Origin: an uncultured Saprospirales bacterium
Lineage (GTDB): Bacteria; Bacteroidota; Bacteroidia; Chitinophagales; JADIYW01
DNA length: 13,508 bases
Assembly (NCBI GenBank): GCA_938008535.1
Contig: CALLKF010000169.1
Coordinates: forward strand, 1-13,508
Reading direction: 5' to 3'
How positions within the stretch are numbered: position 1 is the first letter of the stretch; each line of letters begins with the position of its first letter. The notes below the pieces were generated by a model. That model saw only the letters and a program-made list of their open reading frames with translations. It searched no databases and was not told the origin of the DNA. The position numbers and the translations under genes are program-made. This document shows positions 12,949 to 13,508 of this stretch, in pieces.

Positions 12949-13508
12949 ATGAAGTACTACATAAAACAATTTTTATTTCTGCTTTTTAATCTATTATTCA
13001 TTACTACATTTTCACAATGGAATAATTCCAACTCAATAAACGGAAATTCAACTGTGACATTCAATGCCTCAAAAGTATTACCAAACAATACAATTTTTTT
13101 AATTGGTGATGATGGACTAACCCTATTTAATAGAAGTGGCGTAATTTACAAATCTACAGACAATGGCGTTTCTTTTACAAAAACAAATACTCTTCCAAAA
13201 GCATATCAATTATCATCCGCAAATTTTATAGATAATAATAATGGTTTTGTGTTTGGACAAACACAAAGTTTTAAAGGATTTATTGCAAGAACAACCGACG
13301 GCGGTGTAAGCTGGATAAGTGATTCTATTAATGAAACTGAGCAACTTAAATCAAATAGTTTTATTAACAGTCAAATAGGATATGTGGCTGACTTTACACT
13401 TGGAAATTTAAAGCTATACAAAACCATTAATGGCGGTAACAGATGGTCAATGATTTGCGATAAATACTATCAATCAGGTGCAGTAAATGACCTGCAATTT
13501 TTGACTGA
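12949..13508 (+). CDS. Secreted Ycf48/BNR-like Asp-box repeat protein (partial, C-terminus off the right edge)
   Basis: Translating from the ATG at 12949 gives 186 codons with no stop before the edge. Residues 1-22 are a signal peptide (Phe/Leu-rich core, ending TTFS before QW). The mature part shows repeated Asp-box-like units spaced as in beta-propellers: YKSTDNGVSFTKT, ARTTDGGVSWIS and YKTINGGNRWSMI. Each is preceded by a strand such as GFVFGQ or GYVADF. This is the pattern of Ycf48/BNR/sortilin-type propellers, which in Bacteroidota are usually large secreted or surface proteins carrying a type IX C-terminal sorting domain. That domain would lie outside the window. The function is not known; binding or structural roles are as likely as enzymatic ones. 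It is the second secreted multidomain protein in the window, after the metalloprotease at the other end. Confidence 0.85.
   Translation, partial: MKYYIKQFLFLLFNLLFITTFSQWNNSNSINGNSTVTFNASKVLPNNTIFLIGDDGLTLFNRSGVIYKSTDNGVSFTKTNTLPKAYQLSSANFIDNNNGFVFGQTQSFKGFIARTTDGGVSWISDSINETEQLKSNSFINSQIGYVADFTLGNLKLYKTINGGNRWSMICDKYYQSGAVNDLQFLT

Overview
The window looks like chromosomal DNA from an AT-rich member of the Bacteroidota. The evidence is convergent. Several starts carry a Bacteroidota-type -7 element (TAnnTTTG) and no clear Shine-Dalgarno. A secreted M43-type metalloprotease carries PKD and anchor-J-like modules, and a second secreted protein has Asp-box (Ycf48/BNR-like) repeats, a style typical of type IX secretion cargo. 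There are also lipoproteins with short signal peptides and a RetSat/CrtISO-like FAD oxidoreductase. The genus cannot be fixed from this sequence. No rRNA, tRNA, CRISPR array, transposase or phage gene was found.

Layout. Positions 1-1951 (minus) hold the N-terminal 650 residues of a secreted zinc metalloprotease that runs off the left edge. It is divergent, over a 110-bp shared promoter region, from a DUF255 thioredoxin-like/six-hairpin protein (2062-4068, plus). The next 798 bp (4069-4866) have no credible gene but are rich in structure: sixteen diverged 21-bp tandem repeats (4227-4562), a 10-bp hairpin, a short 8-bp-period repeat, and two closely spaced hairpins sharing the core AAGTT...AACTT. 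An unrecognised 196-residue protein follows (4867-5457, minus), divergent from an extended-SDR NAD(P) enzyme (5566-6540, plus).

From 10916 down to 6542 there are five minus-strand genes in a row: a helical protein of unknown function, a RetSat/CrtISO-like FAD oxidoreductase, a small transaldolase, a barnase-like lipoprotein ribonuclease and a membrane-anchored TlpA/ResA-like thioredoxin. The last two are only 17 bp apart and probably form one transcript. Divergent from this block is an RlmL/YpsC-like THUMP RNA methyltransferase with a GTG start (10963-12177), followed 3 bp later by a lipoprotein (12181-12828). The start of the secreted Asp-box protein (12949 onward) runs off the right edge.

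How the genes relate. Most are housekeeping or envelope functions without an obvious common pathway: pentose-phosphate sugar transfer, rRNA modification, thiol chemistry outside the cytoplasm, and secreted degradative enzymes (protease and RNase). The parts that deserve attention are the repeat-filled convergent intergenic region, its unknown neighbour, and the barnase-type RNase that has no visible barstar partner. I saw no clear evidence for a wholly new multi-gene system. The 21-bp array is the best candidate for something not explained by standard annotation.
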